From an uncultured Thiotrichaceae bacterium (GTDB lineage Bacteria > Pseudomonadota > Gammaproteobacteria > Thiotrichales > Thiotrichaceae), in NCBI GenBank assembly GCA_902727985.1, contig CACVAY010000036.1, positions 1 to 39,976 on the forward strand: DNA of 39,976 nucleotides, read 5' to 3'. The notes beneath the pieces are model-generated. The model was not told the DNA's origin, made no database searches, and saw only the letters and a program-made list of their open reading frames with translations. A program made the position numbers and the translations under genes. Position 1 is the first letter of the stretch. Each line of letters opens with the position of its first letter. Below are positions 18,272 through 26,709 of this stretch, piece after piece.

Positions 18272-19510
18272 CTAGCGTTTTACAACTCTCTCAAGCGCAC
18301 TGTATATATTCAGTAAACCATCACCATAGTCAATATCATGCCCAGGCTTCCCTAAGTCTTTTGCTGTTTCCGTAATCAACAGACGATCAAGTCTTTTGTT
18401 TTTTGACATAAATAAAGCAATGCTACCAGAAACATGCGCAGCAGCAATCGATGTTCCTGTCGCAAAATCATATCGATCTCCAGGAGCAATCGTCATGATG
18501 CCAACACCAGGAGCAGCTAGGTCGATATGTTTTCCTCTATTCGCCATTTTGTAGCGCTCTGAGAAATGATCAACCGCCGTCACCGTAATGACTCTCGGGT
18601 ACGCTGCAGGGTATTTAGGCTCATCCGTATTATTGTTACCACTTGACGCAACGATAACAATACCTTGATCTGCAGCTTTCTTAATCATGCGCTTAACTAA
18701 AGTATCCTTACCGCCTGAAAAGCTAAGATTTAATATATCGACTTTCTTACTGATAGCATAATCAATAGCCTGAGCTACTTGTGCAGAGCTACTTCTTGCC
18801 TTATTTTCATCGGTATACTCAAAAGCGCTCACTGATAACAATCTAGCATTGGGAGCAATTCCAATACGATCATTACTGCTGACTAGTACCCCTGCAATAG
18901 TTGTTCCATGATGCATTTCTGCAACACTTTCTGGATTGAAATCAACCAAAGAGTGCTGGATCACTTTACCTTTTAAATCTTTATGCTTGATATCAACTGG
19001 CCCATCCACCATACCGATTAATATATTTTCCCCATTTGATAGCGTCAATGCTCGACTCGCACCCGTCAAAGACTTTGGATATACACCTATGCTTGTTTTT
19101 TTAACGCCCGACGCATTGGTGAAATACTCATTATTGGTGGTAGCCTCTATTTCCTCATAGACACGATTAATTTTCTTTTCAATCTCTAAAGGATCTTGGC
19201 CATTAGTGGATGCAACTTGTAGCTTTAGGTTCATGCTATCTAACGCATTGACACTCAAAGACTCAAGCCCATGATCTTTCATGACCTGCTTAACCAAACC
19301 CTGAGGAAAATCTTTCTTAAATAACAACAAGATCTCATTCTTATTGTAATTATCACGTTTCTCGGGAAGATCAAAACACAAGGTGTCCTGAAAGTAACAC
19401 TCAGCCACATCAGCAGGAATCCAATCAGCGTGGACATTTGCAGCCATAAGAAAAAGGAGGAAGAAGGAAAAACGTAAGAGTGTTCTTTTTATAATTAGTA
19501 AGCGAATCAT
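18272..19510 (-). CDS. Exported S8 (subtilisin-like) serine peptidase
   Basis: Subtilase of 412 residues with a signal peptide (about 1-28, ending NVHA). Residues 55-125 form a probable propeptide or inhibitor-like domain (EILLLFKKDFPQGLVKQV...MNLKLQV). The catalytic residues are Asp169 (GMVDG), His201 (HHGTTIAG), oxyanion Asn292 (SSGNNN) and Ser354 (GTSIAAAHVSG). It is compact, with no C-terminal sorting or GlyGly-CTERM tail. It follows an anti-sigma and a sigma factor gene on the same strand, 179 bases downstream, and is likely in their regulon or a proteolytic partner. Confidence 0.9.
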   Translation of the reverse strand: MIRLLIIKRTLLRFSFFLLFLMAANVHADWIPADVAECYFQDTLCFDLPEKRDNYNKNEILLLFKKDFPQGLVKQVMKDHGLESLSVNALDSMNLKLQVASTNGQDPLEIEKKINRVYEEIEATTNNEYFTNASGVKKTSIGVYPKSLTGASRALTLSNGENILIGMVDGPVDIKHKDLKGKVIQHSLVDFNPESVAEMHHGTTIAGVLVSSNDRIGIAPNARLLSVSAFEYTDENKARSSSAQVAQAIDYAISKKVDILNLSFSGGKDTLVKRMIKKAADQGIVIVASSGNNNTDEPKYPAAYPRVITVTAVDHFSERYKMANRGKHIDLAAPGVGIMTIAPGDRYDFATGTSIAAAHVSGSIALFMSKNKRLDRLLITETAKDLGKPGHDIDYGDGLLNIYSALERVVKR

Positions 19511-19689
19511 GAGATATGTGCCATCAGTTTGACTCTACAGATGTTAATTCATTTAGACAAATCCCATCAATCTAGAGCTTCGTCCTACCAAGCAAGCGGC
19601 CGAATAGTAACAAACCCCATAAAATTGCACAAAAAAGAAAGCGCAAGTCCAACATACTGTCTTGTTATTTTAAATAAGCCCAGTAAAAA

Positions 19690-20394
19690 CTAAAAACCAC
19701 GTTCTGCAAATAACACCAAATGCTTATGATCCTGCAAATTATTCAAAATCTGGCTGACATGATCTTCATCCCTAACATCATTCAATACAACCTGATAGCT
19801 GGAACTACCTTCAGGATGGTACAGAATATCAGCATTTACTTTAACCAACAAAGCCTCGATTTCAGACTGCTCAGCCTGAGGAGTAAATTCAATAACAACC
19901 TCTACCTTCAAAGATGGCTTTGCAGCTTCCTCACCTGCCAATTGAAAGAAATTGGGTGAGCTATATGTACCCAAAGCATCTGGTTTTACAACATACACCA
20001 ACACTCCCAATTGCACTAAAAGCAAAAAGGCGAATGCCGGATATACCCATTGCCGCGAGAAATCCGGCATGAAACCAGCTAATTTTTTTCGCAGGCGATG
20101 AAAATAAGAGGGGTCGGCGCTATTGCTTTTTTCTGGTAACGATTCATAACGAATACGCTCCATCACCTTAGTCAGGCGCTGTTCTTGCGTGGAAATAACA
20201 CTGATATCCAAAATATCTCTATCTTGCTTTATTCGGTTGGCCATAATGCACTGTGCCTCATACTCCTTTCTCAGTGCCGGAGATTTTGCTAATTCACTTT
20301 CTACCAGTTTTTCGTCATCGTAAGAAATATTACCATTAACGAGCCAAGGAAGAAGCATTTGGGCTTTTTCAGCTGAAGTCATATTCGTCACCAC
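19690..20394 (-). CDS. Membrane anti-sigma factor with periplasmic alpha/beta domain
   Basis: 234 residues. The N-terminal cytoplasmic part (LLPWLVNGNISYDDEKLVESELAKSPALRKEYE) resembles the anti-sigma domain of zf-HC2-type proteins but lacks the zinc-binding His/Cys set. One transmembrane helix spans about residues 116-136. The periplasmic C-terminus (163-234) shows a beta-alpha-beta-beta-alpha-beta pattern (VEVVIEFTP, EIEALLVKVNADIL, SYQVVLNDV, HVSQILNNLQ, HLVLFAERGF) like peptidase propeptide or inhibitor domains. It overlaps the sigma factor gene by 26 bases, the classic coupling of a sigma/anti-sigma pair. Confidence 0.75.
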   Translation of the reverse strand: MVTNMTSAEKAQMLLPWLVNGNISYDDEKLVESELAKSPALRKEYEAQCIMANRIKQDRDILDISVISTQEQRLTKVMERIRYESLPEKSNSADPSYFHRLRKKLAGFMPDFSRQWVYPAFAFLLLVQLGVLVYVVKPDALGTYSSPNFFQLAGEEAAKPSLKVEVVIEFTPQAEQSEIEALLVKVNADILYHPEGSSSYQVVLNDVRDEDHVSQILNNLQDHKHLVLFAERGF

Positions 20395-20986
20395 TTATCC
20401 CTGCTTTTGACAAAATGCTTTGTAAACGCTTTCGCGCATAAAACATTCGGGTCTTAACAGTATTTTCTGAAATTATTAACGCACTGGCTATTTCCTTAAT
20501 TGATAATTCTTGAAAATACGCCATTGTAATAATCTCTTTATGTTCATCACTTAATTTATCCATGAACCTAACAACATCTTCAAAAAATGTTTGATTACCA
20601 TGAATCTCTTCGCTAGATTTTTGATAGCCCTCCAATGAAATCTGAAGTTTCTCAACATCTAGTTTGCCACTTGAGTTTTTACGCAAGTAATCAACTAGCT
20701 TGTTACGAGCTATTGAATGAATCCAAGTTAGTGGCTTGGACTTCGATTGAAAGTTCTTAGCAGACTTCCAAACTTCAAAAAAAGCTTCATCGGCGATATC
20801 AGCAGCTAATGGAACATCTCCATTAAGCATACGACTACAGAAAGTAATCACTGTCGCCGAATGCCGCCTATACAGAATTTCGAATGCCGGTTCACTACCA
20901 GAGGCAACAAGTTCAACTAGAACAACATCACTAGCATCCTCTGAAACCGTTAACGATTTCTGTTTTTTTTCACTTCTTTGGAACAT
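20369..20986 (-). CDS. RNA polymerase sigma factor, sigma-70 family, ECF-like
   Basis: 205 residues with region 2 (EPAFEILYRRHSATVITFCSRML...ADEAFFEVWKSAKNFQSKSKPLTWIHSIARNKLVDYLRK) and region 4 (MDKLSDEHKEIITMAYFQELSIKEIASALIISENTVKTRMFYARKRLQSIL; helix-turn-helix near SENTVKTRM). The layout is that of ECF sigma factors. It is followed with overlap by its probable anti-sigma factor and then an exported peptidase. The inducing signal is unknown. Confidence 0.88.
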   Translation of the reverse strand: MFQRSEKKQKSLTVSEDASDVVLVELVASGSEPAFEILYRRHSATVITFCSRMLNGDVPLAADIADEAFFEVWKSAKNFQSKSKPLTWIHSIARNKLVDYLRKNSSGKLDVEKLQISLEGYQKSSEEIHGNQTFFEDVVRFMDKLSDEHKEIITMAYFQELSIKEIASALIISENTVKTRMFYARKRLQSILSKAGISGDEYDFS

Positions 20987-21256
20987 AAATATAGTCGAGT
21001 GATTAGAAAAAAAGGTTCAACATAATTTGTAACTATAACAGGTTATTAAAAGAGGCTGAACGCTAGAACTACCAAACACAGGCAACCACCGATAAAACGT
21101 AAGACAAAATAATTGCTTTTTTAAGTATGAATCTTGGTGGCATATATGAGAATACGATTCATTATTATTTATGAGTTTCAGTCATCCAAACCTCAAAGGC
21201 CAAACTTTTACCTTCTCTCTGAAAAAATACACTTTTTTAATTTTTATAATGAACCT

Positions 21257-21352
21257 ATCTGAACAAGGCTACGACTCAGGGGTAATTCATAAGCATTATG
21301 AATAACATCTCCCTCGCAACTTTGGGCGGACTTCGGTCCGCTCCCTTTTTTT
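21257..21352 (+). ncRNA. Possible sRNA between the sigma factor gene and bioF
   Basis: The 395-bp gap holds no reading frame but contains on the plus strand a TATAAT box (21245-21250; -35 region weak) and downstream hairpins. ATTCAT/ATGAAT (21285-21303) is followed by a strong terminator, GCGGAC-TTCG-GTCCGC with flanking GG/CC pairs (21324-21345) and seven T. Both neighbouring genes are on the minus strand, so this terminator serves no visible gene. A short RNA of about 95 nt is the simplest reading. Confidence 0.45.
21324..21352 (+). terminator. Orphan terminator with C(UUCG)G tetraloop
   Basis: Six-bp stem closed by the very stable UUCG loop, extended by GG/CC, and followed by seven T at 21346-21352. 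Confidence 0.8.
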
Positions 21353-21381
21353 CTTCAATATATTGATTCACAATATAAAAC

Positions 21382-22548
21382 TTATTTAACGACACTTCTT
21401 TCCAAGCACTCTAGCAACTGTTCAATGTGACTTTCTTCATGTAACGCTGATAGGGCGACACGTAGGCGCGCCGTTCCCTCTGGCACTGTTGGTGGCCTAA
21501 TCGGACTCACATAAACTCCTTTTTCCCAAAGTTCAGCACTCACCTCAATCGCTGCCTGATTCGATCCAACTGACACTGGCTGTATCGGTGTATTTGATAC
21601 CATCAGCGATATTCCACGTTCGGCTGCTCCCGTTCTGAAAGACTCAATCAACCATTGCAACTTCTCACGCCGCCAATGCTCTTTTTTTACAATATCAAGC
21701 GACACCCTGGTTGCTGCCACCAAAGCAGCTGGCATTGCCGTGGTATAAATTGATGAGCGAGCATACTGCTGAATATATTCAATCAGCGCTGTTTTCCCTG
21801 CTACAAACGCACCAAAAGTACCAAATGCTTTGCCGAATGTTCCCATTAAAATCGGTACATCCTCCTGACTTAAGGATACCTGCTCAAGTGTCCCCCCCCC
21901 TGTTTCCCCTAACACTCCCAAACCATGTGCATCATCTATCATCAACCATGCTTCATAGTTTTTCGCAAACGCTACCAACTGTGACACATTCGCCACATCG
22001 CCATCCATACTAAAAACGCCATCACTGACAACAAAAGACGCTCCCTTGTCATATTGTTCCAATTTCTGCTGTAGATTCTGCATGTCCGAATGATAATAAC
22101 GATGCACTTTCGCTCTTGCTAAAACCCCCGCATCAACCAAAGAAGCATGATTTAAACGATCAGCAAACACATCCCCCTTACGCCCAACCATGGCTTGAAT
22201 AATGCCAAGATTCGCCATATACCCGGTCGAAAACAGCAACACCCTATCCCGCTCAAGAAAATCTGCAAGCTCCTCTTCCAAAGCAGTATGTTCATCGGTA
22301 TGCCCTCCCAGAAGGTGTGATGCGCCACTCCCTACACCATATTTCAACGCCGCTTTTGTCATAGCCTCTCTAAGACGAACATCCCCCGCCAAACCAAGAT
22401 AATCATTGCTATTAAATGAAAGCACCTCTTTGCCATTAACCACCCGCTCAGGTTTCTGAGATGAAACAGCTTCTTTGTTTTCACGAAATAAAGCTTCATC
22501 CTTACGTTTCATTAAATTCTGCTGGATTGCTTCCCATTTCCTTTGCAT
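21382..22548 (-). CDS. bioF: 8-amino-7-oxononanoate synthase
   Basis: PLP-dependent alpha-oxoamine synthase of biotin synthesis, joining pimeloyl-ACP (or CoA) with alanine. Visible motifs: SFNSNDYLGLAG, GSGASHLLGGHT, the Asp/His of DDAHGLGVLG and the PLP lysine in MGTFGKAFGTFGAFV. Its 388 residues fit the family. A GGGGGATG ribosome-binding region precedes the ATG. No other bio gene is adjacent. The assignment over KBL (glycine C-acetyltransferase) rests on the substrate-loop pattern and is reasonably firm. Confidence 0.88.
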   Translation of the reverse strand: MQRKWEAIQQNLMKRKDEALFRENKEAVSSQKPERVVNGKEVLSFNSNDYLGLAGDVRLREAMTKAALKYGVGSGASHLLGGHTDEHTALEEELADFLERDRVLLFSTGYMANLGIIQAMVGRKGDVFADRLNHASLVDAGVLARAKVHRYYHSDMQNLQQKLEQYDKGASFVVSDGVFSMDGDVANVSQLVAFAKNYEAWLMIDDAHGLGVLGETGGGTLEQVSLSQEDVPILMGTFGKAFGTFGAFVAGKTALIEYIQQYARSSIYTTAMPAALVAATRVSLDIVKKEHWRREKLQWLIESFRTGAAERGISLMVSNTPIQPVSVGSNQAAIEVSAELWEKGVYVSPIRPPTVPEGTARLRVALSALHEESHIEQLLECLERSVVK

Positions 22549-22608
22549 TACACATCCCCCTTTTTCAAAAAGATCACCATCATGATAAAAACCTCCATCC
22601 CAAAACGC

Positions 22609-22635
22609 AAAAAAGGCGCCAATGGCGCCTTTTTT
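22609..22635 (-). terminator. Symmetrical terminator downstream of tusA
   Basis: GGCGCC-AAT-GGCGCC flanked by six A on one side and six T on the other, so it can act on both strands. In this context it ends the tusA transcript (minus strand). Confidence 0.85.
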
Positions 22636-22687
22636 ATGAATCCTGTCAGCCGGAGCTTAAGACAGATTTCAATGAACTAAAGTCATA

Positions 22688-22915
22688 TTAGTTCTTTTTG
22701 ATGAAGAAAGTAAATTCACTTCCCTCTTCAGCAGTATCAAGTAACTCGTTACCTGTTTGCTTACAGTATGCTTCGAAGTCTTTTACAGAACCTGGGTCTG
22801 TAGCAACAATTTTAAGTACGCCACCAGCGTCCATACCATTCATTGCTTTCTTACAACGTAAAATAGGAAGAGGGCAATTTAGACCGCGTGCATCGAGTTC
22901 TTCATTGAAATCCAT
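22688..22915 (-). CDS. TusA-family sulfurtransferase
   Basis: 75-residue sulfur carrier. The signature ELDARGLNCPLPILRCKKAM carries the active-site Cys in the CPLP motif, and the rest (VLKIVATDPGSVKDFEAYCKQTGNELL) matches the SirA/TusA fold. Family roles include tRNA 2-thiouridylation, molybdenum cofactor supply and, in sulfur oxidisers, cytoplasmic sulfur transfer. No dsr or hdr genes are visible, so the role stays open. I chose the ATG at 22915, preceded by GGAG nine bases upstream, over the frame opening at 22930. Confidence 0.88.
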   Translation of the reverse strand: MDFNEELDARGLNCPLPILRCKKAMNGMDAGGVLKIVATDPGSVKDFEAYCKQTGNELLDTAEEGSEFTFFIKKN

Positions 22916-23057
22916 GATTCTCATCTCCAAATCAAATTAAGGTAAATTCATAAAATAAAGTGCGGGCTACCTTATCACCAAAACGACATCACTAACAAGA
23001 TTAAATACATTTTGGACGGTTTAACACAAGCCAGAATAACCCCATTATTCATATACC

Positions 23058-23741
23058 TTAAGGGCTATTTTTTTTGAAGCGATGATAGTCCGCCATTACC
23101 TTTTTTACATAGCCCCGTGTTTCTCTGTACGGTGGAATGCCCTTATAGCGCCTCACCTTTCCTGGCCCCGCATTATACGCCGCCAGCGCATGTTTTTTAT
23201 TGCCTTTAAATTGGGATAACATTTGGGAAATATACTTCACCCCTCCCTGAATATTTTGCTCAGGATCCCAAGGGTTACTAATTTTCATATCTTTGGCAGT
23301 TCCTGGCATCAATTGCATCAAACCGATGGCGCCAACAGGTGATTTTGCCTTCTTTTGATAGCAAGACTCATTCTTTATAATCGCATGTACAAGCGCCTCC
23401 TCAACACCATAAACTCTTGAATAAACCTGAATTGTGCGACGATGTTTATTAACACGAGCAGACATACCGCGACAACTGAGTGAGCGCTTCTTAGAAGACT
23501 TTTTAGAACTCTTTTTCTTACTTTTTGCTTTTGGCGTAACACGCGTCTTGTATTTTTTAATCAGGCTATATCCCTTTTTCTTGATGCGCTTACTCGTCAT
23601 CAAATGACCACCTCCTACTTTCTCATAAACGTAAACCGTTTTATAAGACACAGCCGCGTATATCTGCGCACTCCCAAACAGAAAAAACCCTACAATAAAT
23701 AAAAAGGAAACCAAGTAGCATTGGCGAACTGTTTTTCTCAT
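23058..23741 (-). CDS. Exported lytic transglycosylase (SLT domain)
   Basis: 227 residues. A hydrophobic signal sequence (about 9-29) is followed by a very basic linker (residues about 60-95, Lys/Ser repeats). The C-terminal SLT domain is of the Slt70/MltC type: IIKNESCY with the catalytic Glu, SPVGAIGLMQLMPGTA, DPEQNIQGGVKYI and ALAAYNAGPGKV. It cleaves peptidoglycan glycan strands with 1,6-anhydro product formation. The basic linker could bind anionic wall or membrane polymers (inference). Confidence 0.9.
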   Translation of the reverse strand: MRKTVRQCYLVSFLFIVGFFLFGSAQIYAAVSYKTVYVYEKVGGGHLMTSKRIKKKGYSLIKKYKTRVTPKAKSKKKSSKKSSKKRSLSCRGMSARVNKHRRTIQVYSRVYGVEEALVHAIIKNESCYQKKAKSPVGAIGLMQLMPGTAKDMKISNPWDPEQNIQGGVKYISQMLSQFKGNKKHALAAYNAGPGKVRRYKGIPPYRETRGYVKKVMADYHRFKKNSP

Positions 23742-24174
23742 GAAATTATTATATTTATTATTTAGTTATAAACTTCACCTAATGCTTTAAGCAATAAGCC
23801 GATTCATCGCAAGCTACCAACTTCCCTATTATTCGTCCAGTTAAATACGACTTATGGGTAAGAAATGCAGCCTTAATCAACACAACAAACTTTATATGCT
23901 CAACTCTGACTAATAAGCACCCATTAATTGATACTTTTCATACACTAAGAGATTTTCATAATTTTCATCACGCAAATATATGTGTCTGAATGATACTTAT
24001 CAGTCAGATGATATGAGCAAACCTGCTGTATTTTTGACAACACGTTGAAAATCAGCAATCTCTACAAGGGGCCATATACTAAATCCTCCATGAACACAGT
24101 ATTCACAGCTTTCTGCTTGACAGCCCATAGCTGTTTGCGGATTATCTCCGCTTGAATCAGCATAGGCATTCCTC
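23742..24174. other. Gene-free interval upstream of guaA
   Basis: 433 bases between the divergent transglycosylase and guaA genes. A good promoter lies near the right end. A minus-strand frame of 58 codons (24000-24176, with CxxxxCxxC cysteines) overlaps the guaA start and promoter. I do not call it a gene, although its composition looks somewhat protein-like. Confidence 0.5.
24117..24145 (+). promoter_or_regulatory. Sigma-70 promoter of guaA-tadA
   Basis: Perfect TTGACA (24117-24122), a 17-base spacer and GATTAT (24140-24145). The predicted start near 24152 gives a leader of about 23 nt before the guaA ATG. Confidence 0.6.
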
Positions 24175-25752
24175 ATGACCACAAATATCCACGCAGATCG
24201 CATCCTTATTCTTGATTTTGGCTCACAATACACACAGCTCATTGCACGCCGTGTACGTGAAGTGGGCGTTTACTCTGAGATTTATCCATGGGATGTCAAT
24301 GAAGATGACATTCGCAACTTCAAACCCAAGGGCATTATCCTTTCAGGCGGCCCCGAATCTGTTATTGATAACGATCCTCCACAAGCCCCTCAGATTGTTT
24401 TCGATTTAGGCATTCCTGTACTTGGCATTTGCTACGGTATGCAAACCATGGCGTCTCAACTTGGCGGCCAAGTCATTAATGCAAGCCATCATGAATATGG
24501 TTATGCGCAAGTTCGTGCTCGCGGCCATACTGAACTACTAAAAGATATCGAGGACTCGATAACGACTGAAGGCTTTGGCATGTTAGATGTGTGGATGTCA
24601 CACGGTGACCGCGTAGAAGAAATGCCTGAAGGTTTTAAGCTAATGGCAAGCACTGATAGCGCCCCCATTGCTGGTATAGCAGATGAAACGCGTCATTATT
24701 ATGGCGTACAGTTTCACCCTGAGGTAACTCACACCAAACAAGGCGCACGCATCCTACAGCGCTTTGTGCAAAATATTTGCGGCTGCGAAGGCCTTTGGAC
24801 ATATAACAATATTATTGAAGACAGCATTACCACTGTAAAAGAACAGGTGGGTGATGAAGAGGTTGTTCTAGGATTGTCTGGCGGCGTAGATTCCTCTGTA
24901 GTGGCGGCCATTCTACATAAAGCTATCGGCAAACAATTGACCTGTGTGTTCGTTGATACAGGCCTATTACGCCACCAAGAAGGCGATCAGGTCATGGCCA
25001 TTTTTGCTGAACACATGGGGGTAAAAGTGATTCGCGTTAATGCTGAAGATCGATTCTTAGGCGCATTAGAAGGGCAAACGGATCCAGAAGTAAAACGCAA
25101 GATCATCGGCAATATGTTTGTTGAAATCTTCGATGAAGAAGCAGGCAAATTAGCGAATGCCAAGTGGCTAGCCCAAGGTACGATTTATCCTGACGTTATC
25201 GAATCTGCCGGCGCAAAAACAGGTAAGGCACATCTCATCAAATCACATCATAATGTTGGTGGTTTGCCTGAAGATATGAAACTGGGTCTTGTCGAACCGC
25301 TTCGTGAACTCTTTAAAGATGAAGTTCGTGAAATTGGTATCGAACTTGGCTTGCCACGTCAGATGGTCTATCGCCATCCATTCCCTGGCCCTGGTTTAGG
25401 TGTGCGTATTCTTGGTGAAGTGAAAAAAGAATACGCTGATATTCTACGTCTTGCCGATCATATTTTTATGGAAGAACTCTATAAAAACGACCTTTATGAC
25501 AAAACATCACAAGCCTTCGCGGTATTTTTGCCTGTTAAATCAGTAGGTGTTACAGGTGATGGGCGTCGTTATGATTATGTTGTCGCTTTACGTGCCGTTG
25601 AAACGATCGACTTCATGACAGCACGCTGGGCACACCTCCCTTATGATTTCCTTGGCCATGTATCCACACGCATTATCAATGAAATCGAAGGTATCTCCCG
25701 TGTCACTTACGATATCTCAGGCAAACCCCCTGCTACTATCGAATGGGAATAA
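24175..25752 (+). CDS. guaA: GMP synthase (glutamine-hydrolysing)
   Basis: Converts XMP to GMP in purine synthesis. The N-terminal class I glutamine amidotransferase domain has the nucleophile Cys in GICYGMQ and the His/Glu in VQFHPEVTH. The ATP pyrophosphatase domain carries the P-loop [11 protein letters not shown], and the C-terminal dimerisation domain ends PPATIEWE. Its 525 residues equal the E. coli length. It overlaps tadA by 10 bases. In many gammaproteobacteria guaA follows guaB directly; here guaB is about 2.2 kb away on the other strand. Confidence 0.97.
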   Translation: MTTNIHADRILILDFGSQYTQLIARRVREVGVYSEIYPWDVNEDDIRNFKPKGIILSGGPESVIDNDPPQAPQIVFDLGIPVLGICYGMQTMASQLGGQVINASHHEYGYAQVRARGHTELLKDIEDSITTEGFGMLDVWMSHGDRVEEMPEGFKLMASTDSAPIAGIADETRHYYGVQFHPEVTHTKQGARILQRFVQNICGCEGLWTYNNIIEDSITTVKEQVGDEEVVLGLSGGVDSSVVAAILHKAIGKQLTCVFVDTGLLRHQEGDQVMAIFAEHMGVKVIRVNAEDRFLGALEGQTDPEVKRKIIGNMFVEIFDEEAGKLANAKWLAQGTIYPDVIESAGAKTGKAHLIKSHHNVGGLPEDMKLGLVEPLRELFKDEVREIGIELGLPRQMVYRHPFPGPGLGVRILGEVKKEYADILRLADHIFMEELYKNDLYDKTSQAFAVFLPVKSVGVTGDGRRYDYVVALRAVETIDFMTARWAHLPYDFLGHVSTRIINEIEGISRVTYDISGKPPATIEWE

Positions 25753-26216
25753 GCAAAACCGACGAAGACTGGATGCAACACGCTTTGTCTCTAGCTGATA
25801 AAGCCGAGGCAATGGGTGAAGTACCCGTCGGTGCAGTACTGGTTAAAGATGGCCAAATGGCAGGTGAAGGCTGGAATCAGCCTATCACCTTGCATGACCC
25901 ATCAGCACATGCAGAAGTCATGGCCATCCGTAACGCAGGCAAAGCCATCGAAAACTATCGTTTACCCAATACCACCCTCTATGTCACCTTAGAACCTTGC
26001 ACCATGTGTTCAGGTCTAATGATTCATAGCCGAATTCAACGCATTGTTTTCGGTGCATACGACCCAAAAACAGGCGCTGCTGGAAGTGTATTTGATACAC
26101 TGATTGATGAACGGCATAACCATACGATTGAAGTAGTAGGCGGCATCCTTGAAACTGAGTGCAGCAACCACCTCAAAGCTTTTTTCAAGAAAAGACGAGC
26201 GCAAAAAAAAGGGTGA
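25743..26216 (+). CDS. tadA: tRNA adenosine(34) deaminase TadA
   Basis: Zinc-dependent deaminase making inosine at the wobble position of tRNA-Arg(ACG). Motifs: [11 protein letters not shown] (zinc His and catalytic Glu) and PCTMCSG (zinc Cys pair). Length 157 residues. Its ATG lies within the last codons of guaA, so translation is probably coupled. Its last codons and stop form part of a hairpin that terminates the opposing gene. Confidence 0.93.
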   Translation: MGISKTDEDWMQHALSLADKAEAMGEVPVGAVLVKDGQMAGEGWNQPITLHDPSAHAEVMAIRNAGKAIENYRLPNTTLYVTLEPCTMCSGLMIHSRIQRIVFGAYDPKTGAAGSVFDTLIDERHNHTIEVVGGILETECSNHLKAFFKKRRAQKKG

Positions 26217-26232
26217 TTCGAAAATCACCCTT
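26203..26232 (-). terminator. Terminator for the opposing small gene, embedded in the tadA 3' end
   Basis: AAGGGTGATT/AATCACCCTT with a CGAA loop. On the minus strand it is followed by a run of eight T (the A-run at 26203-26210), so it ends the 26278-26535 transcript. On the plus strand the stem spans the tadA stop codon and lacks a T-run. Confidence 0.8.
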
Positions 26233-26277
26233 CAGGTCGGAGATACCTATGTCACTTTACTGCTCAACGATTACCCC

Positions 26278-26535
26278 TTAATCGTATGTACCCACCAATC
26301 CAGGTTCATCCCAAAAACTATGCTTATCAGACATTGCTGAACGCTCACCATCATGTATAGGAGCAATCGAAAAATTTACACGCTCTGATGATACATCTTT
26401 CATGGTGACTTCTCCTGCGTATTCAGTTTCACCATCTATTGCAGCAAAAACCTCGTTAGGCGTTAATGGTGCTGCATGGGCAAAACCCATCATAAGAGTC
26501 AACGCTGCTATGGCACTTAAATTACGTACTTTCAT
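26278..26535 (-). CDS. Small secreted protein, unknown function
   Basis: 85 residues. A clear signal peptide (MKVRNLSAIAALTLMMGFAHA, cut before APLTP) leaves a mature protein of about 64 residues with no cysteines, rich in acidic residues and ending HSFWDEPGLVGTYD. An AAAGGA ribosome site lies seven bases before the ATG and a good terminator follows the stop, so expression is credible. No family recognised. It is convergent with tadA and divergent from pilU. Confidence 0.7.
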   Translation of the reverse strand: MKVRNLSAIAALTLMMGFAHAAPLTPNEVFAAIDGETEYAGEVTMKDVSSERVNFSIAPIHDGERSAMSDKHSFWDEPGLVGTYD

Positions 26536-26709
26536 TATTATATCCTTTTGTAAATCAATTAAAATTCGTTTACTGCGCAGTTGAAAAGATATACGGAGTA
26601 CATTCTAAAAGGGATGCAAATTATCTGAAATTAAGTTTTGGTTCGACATACCCTCTATATGATGTGGAGGATTAAAAAACAACAATAATAAAGAAGGCAG
26701 CCCACATCC

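Noticed and set aside
24000-24176. Minus-strand frame of 58 codons with a Cys-rich stretch upstream of guaA
   Set aside because: It overlaps the guaA start and its promoter and has no clear ribosome site. It may be a gene remnant, but the evidence is too thin to call.
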